Shown: positions 45,296 through 57,663, counted from the first letter of the stretch. The stretch is DNA of 64,000 nt from Stictocephala bisonia (GCA_035578905.1 JAQJVL010000046.1:1787730-1851729); one strand, 5' to 3'. Notes: generated by a model from the sequence alone, not told the origin. Translations and numbers: made by a program.

Positions 45296-47600
45296 TTAAC
45301 TGGTTAGGTTAAACATAATGAAACATGATTAAAAGTGAAAACACAGGCTGGAGTGAAGAAACCGTGAAAACTCTTTAGTTTCGGATACAGCCATAGGCAT
45401 TCATTCAGCATTAATGATTACTTATTTTACTGTTAATTGATTGTTCTATTAGTTGATTATAAAATAAATGTAATAAAGTGTCTGAGTTTATAAGTAAGGT
45501 TTAAATTTTAAGTTTATATAAACATTATAGTACGGAATAGAGTTAGTATGTCGTTAGCAATGAGTCGAGTGTCGGTACTTCATCCTGCTAAGATAAACCG
45601 TAGTGCGCGGTCGAGTAAATCTACAAGATGCCAGACTCACTGGACCACATAGCAGCTCTTTACCCCCCTCCCTCCACCACCACCAGTATAGTCTTTCCTT
45701 GTCACTACTACCACTGATTACAGCTAATTTCATTTAAACACGTCTCGGTGTACCACTGATCACCTAACAAATTATCATTTAGCCAAAATGTCATTTGGTT
45801 TGCTTTTTATGATTTAATTATTATCTAAATTATTTGGATTGTTTCTTACGTGTTAAAAAGTATGAATTTTGATGTTTTCTTATCGATACGTAACCACCCA
45901 CTCTTATGCTCGTCCACCCTCTTTAGAGAAATACCTTCATTCGAGCAATGGTATCTTGATGGAAAAGGAACAGCTTTTCCAGCAATGGGTGCTTTCCTAG
46001 CAATTAAAGCGAGAAGAGCAAGAAGTGTCCAAACGAGATCTGGTAAATGTAATACTGATGCCTACATGCTACAACATCAAAAATCAACCGAATTCATGCT
46101 GTGTCAATATTTTTAGTTCAGCATATATTGAATTGACTCGTCATGCGGCGTAGAGTAAATATCGACTAACAACGCATGCGCCATGCGCACTTTTGCCAAT
46201 GAGTCATTGTAAATTTAAAGTCATTTTAAAATAAAATTCCACAAATTAAATTTTCATTAAGAGCGCTTTCGCCGGTTAAGGCATCCTCAATTCTAATACA
46301 TTATAAACATAAAACATATGTGTATAAAAATAAAAAAAATAAAATAAACCTTAAACATTAAATACTAGTTAAACCAAATTTAAGTAGCTAAGTTTAATGA
46401 ACCATTATGAGTTAAAATATGATTTAGATTTTTCAATTTGTTATGAGATATCTTCTTTAATTAAAGGTGAAAATATATTACTAAAATTAAGAGACGGTTG
46501 GAAAATACATTCATCTTTCAATACTGCAATAAACGCACTTTCTTTTTGGTTTCGTTTGGACCACAGGGGTTCTTTTAAAATTACCCTTGTAGAATTAAAA
46601 TTTATATCATGTTTTTCATCAACAAATTGTCTAATTTAATAATGAAATTGTAGGCTGAAAGTGTAGGGTGTAAAATGGTAGGGCTCAATCTCATTTACCT
46701 ATTTTAAAAGTTAGTTTTGTTAACTATCAATTTTTAACAGTAAAGCTACTAAAATATTACATTTTCAGCAAATAATATAAATATTTGTTTTTACGTAGGG
46801 ATGTTTTGGGTGACAGTAAAAAGTTGTGAAACAAAATTTAATAGGTCGCACATTTTTCATATGAATGTACCTTAATAAATTATGCTGTGTATAGGAATAA
46901 ATCCTCTCTGTGAATAAAGGGGTTTTAACTAAGAGATAGCCCATTGAACTGGTTAAAAATACGTCCCTGTTAATGTTCCTGTTTTTTTTTTTTTTTAATC
47001 TGTTCTCTTTGATTAATGTATATACAAGAAATTATGTTATTGAAAGTTCTCACTTACATTCGATAGTTCGTATACATTGTTTTAGTATGTGCTATTGTAA
47101 CGAACGACAAGTGATGTTGATAATGAACGTGAATTGGTAGTTTATTCTGTAGTGACACACCCGCCTTATACACACAGAACACCTATTATGAAATGTTTGG
47201 TGTACTACCAATTTCCGTTATTAGTGTTGCTGGTCGCTTGGTTACACCCTTTTCGTGTTTTGACTGAGGGTCTAGCCGTCAGCGGGGGGAGCACTTATTG
47301 ACAGCTTCGTGTTATGAGTAATTACGCTTTGCTTGTTCTTTCCATGTTAAAAAAATGTTTTTTTAAAATGCTTTATTTGCTGCAAAGTATAAGAACTTAT
47401 TTTAGATTTGTTATACAACACTTGATGGTCTGTTCGCCCAACAAAGAAAATGGCAAAAAACACCGATAATGAATTCGGCTTATTTGATTATTTTTATCGT
47501 TATGAGATAGGTTAAAGTTTTGGAATCTAAATTTGAAGTAATTTTTATTATAATTCAATATTTTCCGAATTATCATATAACGTGTTGATAAAAAACAAAA
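45296..47600. other. Mostly unassigned; unrecognised small frames
   Basis: Frames of 88 codons (45850-46116, with LFREIPSFEQWYLDGKGTAF) and 80 codons (46397-46639) have ordinary amino-acid composition but match no family I know; either could be an exon or chance. CCCCCCTCCCTCCACCACCA occurs near 45665. A hairpin motif with a hammerhead-like layout lies at 46262-46296 (minus). Confidence 0.3.
46262..46296 (-). other. Small stem with a hammerhead-like TTGAGGA...GAAA layout
   Basis: The minus strand reads TTGAGGA, T, GCC, a 6-base loop, GGC, GAAA, GCG. It shares its layout with a second site at about 62618-62650 (TTGAAGA, C, GACA, loop, TGTC, GAAA, CG). The known hammerhead core is CUGANGA, stem II, GAAA. 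Both sites have U for the first C and one extra base before the stem, so self-cleavage is doubtful. Similar motifs are frequent at retroelement ends in animals. Confidence 0.25.
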
Positions 47601-47604
47601 TTAG

Positions 47605-47795
47605 TGAACATGACACATATTTATTACAATACAAGATCAAAATATAAATATATTGTGGTGATAAATTTCGGTAAACCAGATTTACTATCACCAAACCAGA
47701 GAGAATCTGCTAGTAATATAATGCCTAACTTTCCATCTTTATTGATATTTTTTCCAAGTGTTTTAATATGTGTTTGCATCACTACATTTTCTTAG
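47605..47795. mobile_element. GATCGATTTCGG-family MITE, copy 4 (diverged)
   Basis: GAACATGACACATATTTATT then ACAATACAAG resembles the left TIR and unit. The centre GTGATAAATTTCGGTAAACC matches the family core, followed by CACCAAACCAGAGAGAATC (compare CTCAGACCAGAGGAATAC in copy 3). The right end is not clear. Confidence 0.55.
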
Positions 47796-47974
47796 TAATG
47801 CAATACACTTTTATATAAAATAAAATAAGATTATTTTAATGTATTCGTCAAATTATTACTATTAGAACAATTAAACTATATAATTTTCTTCAAAACGAAA
47901 CCTTTTTGCAACTATTCATACAAAGTTGTATGATTATTGGCCATTCTTAAATATTTATCAGTTGATATGACACA

Positions 47975-48020
<46 letters not shown>

Positions 48021-48030
48021 AACGTTTTCC
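47796..48030. repeat. AT-rich spacer ending in a (TA)n run
   Basis: (TA)n of about 40 bases at 47979-48018, then a 12-base gap to the start of the 152-bp array. Confidence 0.75.
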
Positions 48031-48758
48031 TGCAATACAAGAGTGTATACAGGATTTGTATTTGAGTTATGTTGGTGCTGTCAGTTAGGTGTCTTGTTAT
48101 CCCCTTTACGCTCATTGTGAGGCCTCTGAATACTAACTTCATTCATTGTTCATCTGCGAACCTAGTGTGTATTGTTTGTATCTGCAATACAAGAGTGTAT
48201 ACAGGATTTGTATTTGAGTTATGTTGGTGCTGTCAGTTAGATGTCTTGTTATCCCCTTTACGCTCATTGTGAGGCCTCTGAATACTAACTTCATTCATTG
48301 TTCATCTGCGAACCTAGTGTGTATTGTTTGTATCTGCAATACAAGAGTGTATACAGGATTTGTATTTGAGTTATGTTGGTGCTGTCAGTTAGGTGTCTTG
48401 TTATCCCCTTTACGCTCATTGTGAGGCCTCTGAATACTACCTTCATTCATTGTTCATCTGCGAACCTAGTGTGTATTGTTTGTATCTGCAATACAAGAGT
48501 GTATACAGGATTTGTATTTGAGTTATGTTGGTGCTGTCAGTTAGGTGTCTTGTTATCCCCTTTACGCTCATTGTGAGGCCTCTGAATACTACCTTCATTC
48601 ATTGTTCATCTGCGAACCTAGTGTGTATTGTTTGTATCTGCAATACAAGAGTGTATACAGGATTTGTATTTGAGTTATGTTGGTGCTGTCAGTTAGATGT
48701 CTTGTTAGTATTCAGAGGCCTCACAATGAGCGTAAAGGGGATAACTTCATTCATTATT
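48031..48758 (+). repeat. 152-bp tandem repeat, 4.7 units, last unit with a 34-bp microinversion
   Basis: Unit starts at 48031, 48183, 48335, 48487 and 48639 (TGCAATACAAGAGTGTATAC). Units are nearly identical, so the array is young. In the last unit the 34 bases 48708-48741 are exactly the reverse complement of the corresponding segment in the other units. The segment is flanked by GTTA on the left and TAAC on the right, which are themselves inverted. The repeated 67-codon frames are by-products of the unit. Confidence 0.92.
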
Positions 48759-49645
48759 CAACGTGACATATTCAAGTGAGAAAATAATACTTACTGCCAC
48801 ATCCATTAACTTTAATAACTAACCAAAATACATTTATCATAAAACAATAATTCTTTTCTTGAATTAATTACTAATTCTTGTAAAAGTTATATCATTCACG
48901 AAACACTTTATCTAGTAAATATACTGTATTTTCAAACCATTGTCGAGTGTGTTGTAGTTTGCTTCATTCGTTTCTTTAAAACACGACATAGGAGATTTTG
49001 AAATTGAATTATTATCTTTCAGCCCTTGTTTTTTTGTTTTAAGAATTTTGTGAAATTTGGCTGAAATTATCTGTTTGAAAGCCGTCTCGTTGTTTTATAT
49101 TTTTCGAAAACAGTAACATTTATAGATATTCTAAAATTATTTTTTTTTTCAATTGTGTAATTTTTTTATAAAAGTCGTTATAATAAAAGTTGTAATAATA
49201 TAGAAAAGACAACCAAAATTAAATGCTGAGTTACTATGAGCTAAATTTGTTTGTTATGCAATAATTTGTGTCAAATGATGGTAAGGTTTCTGCAATAAAA
49301 GATTGTAAACAATATCATACACAGCCTCTAACAATATTTCAGGTCAAAAACAACGTTACCATACAAAGTGAAAAAGGCTATTGAACAATCCTTTGAAGAA
49401 TGCTCAGTGGTCCAAAGGCGCTTTGCATGTTTTATCCATCGTAAAGGCTCTACAAACAAGACGAGAAAAAAATGTTTTTTTTTTATATAGGATTTAAAAA
49501 ATACAAGTAATTTATATGCAACTCTGAACATTGAAAATTATGTAAACTAAAATATTTCAACATGATTTTACAATGAAAGCAATTCCTTCATTACTGTCTG
49601 TTTTTTCGTTTAAAAATCTTTTGATCTTGTGAAAAAGTGCACAAT
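48759..49645. other. Unassigned stretch, no gene seen
   Basis: AT-rich, with poly-T at about 49140-49149. No structure recognised. Confidence 0.4.
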
Positions 49646-51305
49646 GAGAGAAATTACAATTATTGGGATGGACCTCAGATACCAGATATTTTTATTAACT
49701 ATCATGCTCACATCAGTCTTCGACACATCACAAAATATGGAGATGTATGGAAAGTAACTTAAGTGTCCATTTGAGATATTACAGTTGTTGGTATGGTCCG
49801 CACGCATCGGATATTTATATCATCTACAGTGCTAACACGAGTCTTCGACACTCACAAAATATGGAGGTACATAGAAAGTAACTAAAGTGTCCATTTGAGA
49901 TATTACAGTTGTTGGTATGGTCCGCACGTACGAGATATTTATATAATCTACCGTGCTCACATCAGACTTCGACACCTCACAAAATGTGGAGGTTTATGGA
50001 AAGTAACTAAAGTGTCCATCGAGAGAAATTACAGTTGTTGGTATGGTCCACACGCATCGGATATTTATATCATTTACCGTGCTCACATCAATATCCGACA
50101 CCTCACAAAACGTGGAGGTCTATGAAAAGTAACTAAAGTGTCCATTGAGATAAATTACAGTTGTTGGGATGGTCCGCACGTACGAGATATTTATACCATC
50201 TACCATGCTGAAATCTGTTTTCGACACATCACAAAATATGAAGATATATGGAAAGTAACTAAAGTGTCCATTGAGATAAATTACAGTTGTTGGGATGGTC
50301 CGCACGTACGAGATATTTATACCATCTACCATGCTGAAATCAGTCTTCGACACATCACAAAATATGAAGATATATGGAAAGTAACTAAAGTGTCCATTGA
50401 GATAAATTACAGCTGTTGGGATGGTCCGCACGTACGAGATATTTATACCATCTACCATGCTAAATCAGTCTTCGACACATCACAAAATATGAAGATATAT
50501 GGAAAGTAACTAAAGTGTCCATTGAGATAAATTACAGTCGTTGTGATGGTCCGCACGTATCAGATATTTATATCATTTACTGTGCTCACATCAGTCTCCG
50601 ACACCTCAGAAAATGTGGAGGTCTATGGAAAGTCACTAAAGTGTTTATTGAGATAAACTACAGCTGTTGGGATGGTCCGCACGTACGAGATATTTATACC
50701 ATCTACCGTGCTGAAATCAGTCTTCGACACATCACAAAATATGAAGATATATGGAAAGTAACTAAAGTGTCCATTGAGATAAATTACAGTTGTTGGGATG
50801 GTCCGCACGTATCAGTTATTTATATCATCTACAGTTCTGAAATCAGTCATCGACACCACACAAATGTGGAGGTCTATGGAAAATAACTAAAGTATCCATA
50901 GAGAGAAATTACAGTTGTTGGGATGGTCCGCTCGTGCGAGATATTTATATAATCTACCATGCTCACATCAGTCTTTGACACCTCACAAAATGTGGAGATA
51001 TGTGGAAAGTAACTAAAGTGCTCATTGAGATAAATTACAGTTGTTGGGATGGTCCGCACGTATCAGTTATTTATATCATCTACAGTTCTGAAATCAGTCA
51101 TCGACACCACACAAATGTGGAGGTCTATGGAAAATAACTAAAGTATCCATAGAGAGAAATTACAGTTGTTGGGATGGTCCGCACGTGCGAGATATTTATA
51201 TAATCTACCGTGCTCACACCAGTCTTCGACACCTCACAAAATGTGGAGATATGTGGAAAGTAACTAAAATGCTCATTGAGAGAAATTACAGTTGTTGGGA
51301 TGTAC
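49646..51305. repeat. About 126-bp satellite-like array, 13 units
   Basis: Unit ATTACAGTTGTTGGGATGGT, CCGCACGTACGAGATATTTA, then CTTCGACACATCACAAAATA and GGAAAGTAACTAAAGTGTCC. The 126-bp unit is 42 codons and many units have no stop, giving frames of 123 codons on the plus strand (NYSCWDGPHVRDIYTIYHAE in each unit) and 112 on the minus strand. Single-base indels break the frames at several unit borders. Subtypes differ mainly in the AAAATATGAAG or AAAATGTGGAG segment. A lone diverged piece (GGATGGGCCGCACGTACCTG) lies at about 51955-52000. Confidence 0.88.
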
Positions 51306-53384
51306 TGTTCGACTGCTCGAATCAGAATGAGCTACTCGTATCTTATGTTTGTAATATACATACAATTACATCTGCAGTTGTTCCTACCCTTGGAAGTGTA
51401 GAGACCAAAATTGCGTGAGTATGTGAAAAGTATTGACTATCGGAGCTGGGTACATATTATCTATTTTAGCTCTTTGCCTTTTATTGAAACGGAGGAGAGA
51501 ATTCTTATATTATTGTTTGTACAGCTTAGATGTACTTCACGTAGGCTCTTTTAGTTCACTCACTACTGTCATATCCATTCAACATCCTATACTTTACTTA
51601 CAATATGGATGGGTCCACTAAAATAAATATTCCTATACACATTTAATCTAGTCATATCATTAAATATATGGTGTAATATATTTTGTATTGTGATATAGCA
51701 TAAAATGTGCACAGTACTGTGTGCAAGATGATCCCTACCAATGAAGAATTGTGACAGGATAGTTACAAATGTCCTGAACATGTGACTCCGTCTCTTCCTG
51801 TGGCCTGCTGTAGAGGGAGTGTTACTCAAGACGTAAATGTTAGAATCCTTCGTGGGGGTCCTGAGTACTGAGTTTACATCTGTTACCCTCTCACATTAGC
51901 GAAAGTGTGTTGGCTTCAAGTAAAGTGGCTAAGGTTGTCTGATAAAGTTAGTTGGGGATGGGCCGCACGTACCTGTTATTTATGTCGGCTACACAGCTTC
52001 CCCTTGCCTCCGGGCCAGGCAAGAGTGATCAATAAGTGATTTGAATAATACATTCAATTTATTTATAAAATATTACAACTATCGATAACACTGTAGATAT
52101 ATTTTGTCGATTGGATCGAAACGAAAATCTAATTTTAAAAATTCATACTGAAAACAGTAGACCAATCGTTTTTTAGCCTTATTTTCAACGTATTAGTAAA
52201 TTTAAGATAAGTACCTCATTTATACGTTTAAACAGAACTTAGTGTACACTTTCGTAAACCATGTGTATTAAACGAGCATACACCTGATTTATACTGCTAC
52301 ACATGACTTACATTGAATTCTTGTTGAAACCTGAAAAGCAGGAAGATTTTCTGACCTTCACGATCTTGAAACCACAGATTCTGAATTCAGTTTAAAAGTG
52401 TATTTTTTTATGTTGGTTTTTAATACTTTGATTATATTGTATTTAATCGAAATATTTAAAATGAATATAAACTTGATGCCTTGAAACTACACACCTGAAT
52501 GCAATAACTAAGCAGAGATTCGTACTTCAAGGCAGGTACTTGATTTTTTATGTTTTAAAATGAAATTAATGTTTATAGGCATGCAAATCCAGTATGTGTG
52601 CTGAAATGCAGATCTGGGTCAGAGTATTTTTTTCCATTTTCAGAGTAACTTAATTGTATAGTAAATTTATTTCCACCAGAAAGATAGAAAGATCGTACAC
52701 ACGTAGAAAACATAGGAAATTAACTGGCCTCAATATACTATCAATATACTTTTCAAAACTTAAGTGGATAGCTACAGAGTTAATATATTTTGTTCCTGAA
52801 CAGTTAAGAGTGGCAAGGTGGGCCACCAAGCTTGCTGAAGAACGTAGATAAAGATAGTCCGGCTCATTAACTGAAGGACCCTCCGCGCTTCACGGCAACA
52901 TGCCTGAATACATTGCGTTCTCTCAGTGTATCATAAATAAATACAAGTCCTCCTACTGGGCAGTTTATACCTTGGTAAGGAGTAAAGTAACAGTGTTTAA
53001 AATTGTTTCACTTTTCAATGTTATAAGTATCAAAATATATATTTATTGCATCAAGATTATATATTAATCCATCAGCAATTAACTACTGTATAGTAAAACT
53101 ATCCGTATTTGATGTTTCTAGTCAAATAAATTAGAATATTGAATATTCCCCATATCGTAACTGATACAATGACACTTTCATTTGTTATATTTTGATAAAC
53201 TATAATAATATTTGAAGAATCATGAAATTATTATTTTGCAACTATCAATATTGTTATTGCAATCGTTATTATTCTGATCAAAGCACAAGGTAAAACGTGT
53301 TGAAGACACGCAATTTCGAGATTTTATCAAATTAGATCGTAACATAGTTACATAATTAAAATTTTAATTACATATCTATGAGAA
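51306..53384. other. Mostly unassigned; stray satellite piece at 51955-52000
   Basis: The fragment at 51955-52000 matches the 126-bp unit at about 75 percent by eye. Otherwise no gene or repeat was recognised; 60-80-codon frames are unremarkable. Confidence 0.4.
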
Positions 53385-53572
53385 AAAATAATATCGTACT
53401 TTGGTCATATAATGAGGATTCCTGACAATAGACTTATTAAACAAATCATAACGAAACTGAGCAAACCAAGGAAAAAATCAAATTGGCTAAAAGAAATTAG
53501 AAAGACATGAAAGAATATAATTTGAGTAATGAAGACCTAATCGATAGAACAAAAAAATCAAAATGTGGAAGT
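53385..53572 (+). pseudogene. Non-LTR retrotransposon ORF2 C-terminal fragment (RTE/Craft-like)
   Basis: Plus-strand frame SYFGHIMRIPDNRLIKQIIT then KLSKPRKKSNWLKEIRK. After a one-base shift it continues DMKEYNLSNEDLIDRTK. The order (Y/F)GH-x-x-R-x-P-x-x-R...K...W-x-x-E-x-x-x-D...DR matches the C-terminus of endonuclease-reverse-transcriptase LINEs of the RTE/Craft type. About 60 residues only; everything upstream is lost. This is a third LINE type in the window. Confidence 0.7.
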
Positions 53573-55263
53573 TCAACCATAGCGAATATCCCAGAATTGA
53601 TTATTTTTTAGATAATCGTGTACTCGATCTAAAGTCAAAAGTTGAGAACTCGATTCTTTTGCACTCGATTCTCCCATCACTAGGTGGACCCTCCTGTCAA
53701 ACACACATGGCTCTCGAAGTCCTTCCTTCCACTCGACACCCTCGTGGCTATCGACGTATAGTCTAATGAGTGTGCAGAGGTGGGAAGTACTATCATAAGT
53801 GTTGCAGGAATGAAAAGGGTAGTATCTAACTTAAAGGATTAATTTAGGTAATTCTTTAATATTTTTATAATTGTAAGATTTTATAGTAAATTCTTTTGTT
53901 TTTCAGGTGAGGTTTTGCCACTTTGTGTTGCGGCAAGATTTCCTGCTACCTGTGTAGTAAGTAGCCACTTATATATTTGCTAGGAAAGCGACCAGAATGT
54001 GTGAGGCGAGAGGTATGCACTGAGTGGTGGAAGTGAGATAAAAAACTACTCTTTCCCACTGTTATTCCATTTTAAAATTGCCATGGTAAGTAGGATGACG
54101 GTTGACCGTTGCTGTTGGCGCAATAGCAAGTTCCGCTCACTACGTCATTAGCAGCAGTGATTATTGGTTGGTTAGATTATCACTAATGAACCAAGCTTAG
54201 AACGATTAAATTAAGTAATTATTTAGTATCGAAATATCAGTAAATAACATAATCACACAAAATAATGTAAAAATAAATAGCAATAAATCAAAGTTGTACA
54301 GTTCATTACAGTAATTTTGTTCAACTAAAAACTGTTGCAGAAGTTGAAAACTTATATGTGGAAATTAGTGATTTCCTGAGCTGAGCAGTGGAACGATTTC
54401 CCTCCGCTGCTTAAACCCCTTTATGCGCTAAATAACCCGAAAACGCCTGGGCCAATCAAAACTAAGTTTTGATTTAATAGATCTTTTAAGGCTTTTTACA
54501 AATATCCTAAGTTTGTGTACTGAATTATACTAAACTACGTAATATGACTTTTATTTTAACACGACAAATTAAGTAAATTTGCCTAAAAAAATAAATGAGT
54601 GCACCAAGAAAAAATTCATTTTGTTTGTTTTCAAACAATTTAAATTAATCAAATTAGTTTAAATTGTTACTAAACATATATAAATTAATTTATGTTAAAT
54701 TACGTACTAGCTTAAAAAATAAATAATGTTTTCGCAGTACAACTGGTGTCAATTGACATTAAATAATAATTTTGTTAATTTTATTTCAAATTTTAATAAT
54801 TTCTCGCTTCGAAGTGATATTCGATAGGGCTTTTATCCAGAATCCGTTTAAGGAGTAAAGGTGCTTAGATATCATTATACTTAAGGGGAACGGGGGGATC
54901 TTAAGATAACTTATAGTATTTCTATTAGTTAGTTCACTATGCGTTTGTAAATGGATTAATAACTATGCTTCAACTCATTCCTCTTCAGTGATCTAGACTA
55001 TCTGATACGGTACTGTAAAATAGTAATTTATTTAGAATAACTATGATGAAATGTAGTTACCTAATTTGAGCATTAATCCAATAAGAATAAGAATAAGTTC
55101 ATATTTAAATATACATATTATAATGTACCTGATTAGCATAATAAATATACGGTTAGTAATCAGTCCCAATTATTTAAATTGACAATTTGTAATTTTCTTT
55201 ATTTCTCTACTTGTGATTAAAAGCAAACTACTTCAGTAACATGATAGCAAACGATGTATAAAA
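53573..55263. other. Unassigned stretch, no gene seen
   Basis: No repeat family or protein recognised. A 67-codon frame at 53563-53766 is unremarkable. Confidence 0.4.
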
Positions 55264-55665
55264 TACGGGGTGTCTCTTTTAAAACGCAACTTATGATTTG
55301 AAATAAAAATGACAAACAAAACATATATTTTTAACATATTTTATTATTATTAACATTTATTACTAATATTTATATGATTTTAATGACATTTTTGTTTTAA
55401 ATGATTTTGTTTTAAAATATTCCTCCGCATTAAACACTATCTGGTATTTGCTCAAAACCATGTTTCTAACCTCAAATTAATAACATTTCACAATGCAAAA
55501 AAGTGAACAACAATGCAAACATGCAAATCAGCTGATATCCTAGGAAGAAGAAGAACCAACCCATGAACTTGAACCCATGCTACCAACCCATGAACTTGAA
55601 ATTATCTTAAAACTCCATTTACTGTGCATGTAAATAGGGTTGCGTTTTAAAAGAAACGGCTCGTA
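55264..55665. mobile_element. Mariner-type MITE M2, copy 2
   Basis: Inverted ends TACGGGGTGTCTCTTTTAAA + ACGCAAC and GTTGCGTTTTAAAAGAAACG + GCTCGTA (TIR about 28 bp, TA at both ends). The body matches 32304-32731 (TGAAATAAAAATGACAAACA, AACATATTTTATTATTATTA). It has an internal duplication of ACCAACCCATGAACTTGAA (about 55555-55600). Non-coding. Confidence 0.78.
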
Positions 55666-55844
55666 TTTTCGTTCTACTCCTTTTTAATTCTGACCTTGTT
55701 TAAAATTATACACTTCTACCTGAATAGGCTACAATATCAGTCAATCCTTCTTTGTAGGATCACAATCAGATCAACCAATAATCTTAGTTGCCCGGTCAAA
55801 GTGGTTAGTAAATTGATAAATCGAACAACTTGATATCTATGAAT

Positions 55845-57135
55845 GTACAGGGTGGTGCACGAAATGATTCAACATTTAGTTTCGTTAAAGGAAATTTATT
55901 GTAAATGCAATACAGTAAAGTTTGATATAAATTGTTTACTGCATAGCTGGACATTAGTTTGAGGCCATTACATGTTCAATGTGGCCACCTTCTTGTCTGA
56001 CAACTGCTTCAACACGAACGCGTATGTTATTGATGACTCTGCGACACATATCCTCGGTTATCTCGTTACATGCCTCAAGGATTAGCACTCGCAGATCCAT
56101 CAGTGTGTAAGGATGTTTAGGGGAAGATCTTCTCCTTCAGAAATCCCCAAAGAAAATAATCACACGAATTCAATTCAGGACTGTTTGGGGGCCAGTTATG
56201 ACCACACGCAAAACGATTAGGAAATCGGTTTGAAATGACATTTTGGTTGAAATGTTCGTGCAGAAAGACTGAAACAACATTAGCCGTGTGTGGTCTGGCT
56301 CCATCTTGCATGAACCACTGGTTCTCTAATTGAAACCCTTTTGCGATAAATTTATATACAACATAATAACGTAGCATGTCTAGATAACACTCGCTATACA
56401 CAGTATGTTAAAAAAATAATGGTCATGGCTCAAGATGGCTGCCTATACCGTGGAGCATGATGCACTTTTTCATGTAACACGAGTGGATTTTTGAAAGTAA
56501 AAAAACGCATATTTTGTTTACTAACAACACCATCTAAGTGAAAATGTGTCTCATCTGAGAACCAAATATTGTTAGTCAATATGTCTTGATTAACAGCCCA
56601 TTCTGCGAAAACCATTCGTTGATGTTTTTTGTCAATCGTTAATTTGGGTAACACTGTAATTTCGTATGGATAGGAATGCAAATCTTTTTTAAAATTCGCT
56701 GTACAGATCGCCTAGAAATGTAAAGATCTACTGTTACTTTTCTAGTCGACTTGTCTGGACTCCCCACCCACCAACGCTGCTCTGACAGCTTCAACATTCT
56801 GTGGAAGGCCGTTGGCGCTTCCTATCAAATACTGAGCCATCACTATTACATTTTTCATAAAGTCTACGTATGGTGACCGGCAAGTTTGAAAATGAGCACG
56901 AAACCGTCTTTGTGTGAGCACCGCACTTTTTGTTACATTAAAAACAACAGTCTTTATGCGTTGATCAACAGACAACCTTCCTTTGTCAGCCATCTTGCAA
57001 CAATAGTAATATCGGAAGCGGAAACAGAGGGAACTAATCTCCATGGACAGCTGATAGGTTTACCAACTTAAAACACAGTACTACTAGGTAACCGGAACAA
57101 ATACTACCAAAACAAATGTTGGACGCCAACCTGTA
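55845..57135 (-). mobile_element. Mariner-like element M3, nearly full length (about 1.29 kb)
   Basis: The left end TACAGGGTGGTGCACGAAAT and the inverted right end (minus strand TACAGGTTGGCGTCCAACAT) form a diverged TIR with terminal TA. Inside, on the minus strand, lies one transposase reading region from about 56993 to 55954, interrupted by frameshifts. Size, TA ends and a single DDE-type gene fit the Tc1/mariner (IS630) superfamily. Confidence 0.85.
55954..56993 (-). pseudogene. Mariner-like (IS630/DDE-type) transposase, broken
   Basis: Piece 1 (starts at 56993): MADKGRLSVDQRIKTVVFNV, then a helix-turn-helix-like N-terminus with QNVEAVRAAL. Piece 2 (56430-56681): VLPKLTIDKKHQRMVFAEWA, with the first catalytic D in WFSDETHF. 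Piece 3 (56117-56401): QDGARPHTANVV with the second D, then WPPNSPELNSCDYFLWGFLK with the third D. A further frameshift leads to HPYTLMDLRVLILEACNEIT and a C-terminus ending at 55954. The segment expected between pieces 2 and 3 is shortened and scrambled. Total about 345 codons, the usual length. At least three frameshifts make it inactive; all three catalytic acidic positions are still readable. The spacing from the second to the third D is 47 residues by my count. Confidence 0.88.
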
Positions 57136-57663
57136 TGTAGTTAATGTCGTCAAATAAGACACGCATCGATGTGTTTTACTGTACTTAGCGAGGTAACTAC
57201 AGTTTAATCACCATCGTCTATTTGTGTGGGTTCGTGTGACAGGTGTCGTATTACACAGTAGGGCGTGGTGATTTTTCTAATTACAGTCAAGTCGCTAATG
57301 GTCTTACAATTAATCAAACTGTCCAGAAACGTTACTTTATAGTTTATAGGATGAGATGAATGTCCTATTAGTTGATTGTATTTTATTTTGTTAGAGTTTT
57401 ATGTACAATTCGTGAAAGAGAAGTATATAAAACATTTCTGATACAGTTAGGTTGGTTGATACTTCTACAAAGTGCATGAAATCTCATAAAATTCAGGTAA
57501 ACATATTTTTAAGCTTAGTATGAAAATGTAATACTGCTTCGTAGAATAGAAACTGGGAGGAATAAATGCGATGTTCATTTTGCGCATACATGTAATCGCT
57601 ACCTTGTATCAAAAACAAAAATGAAAAAGAAATTAAATAATATGTTTAAAGTGAACATAATAG
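57136..57663. other. Unassigned stretch, no gene seen
   Basis: No repeat family or protein recognised. Confidence 0.4.

Noticed and set aside
45850..46116. 88-codon frame as a host exon
   Set aside because: Composition is plausible, but no motif, splice context or neighbour supports it. A protein search or RNA-seq would decide.
48069..48779. Four tandem 67-84-codon frames
   Set aside because: They are the same 152-bp unit read repeatedly and overlap each other.
50138..50886. Two 123-codon frames as genes
   Set aside because: Both lie within the 126-bp array, repeat the same 42 residues three times, and have overlapping minus-strand frames of similar length.
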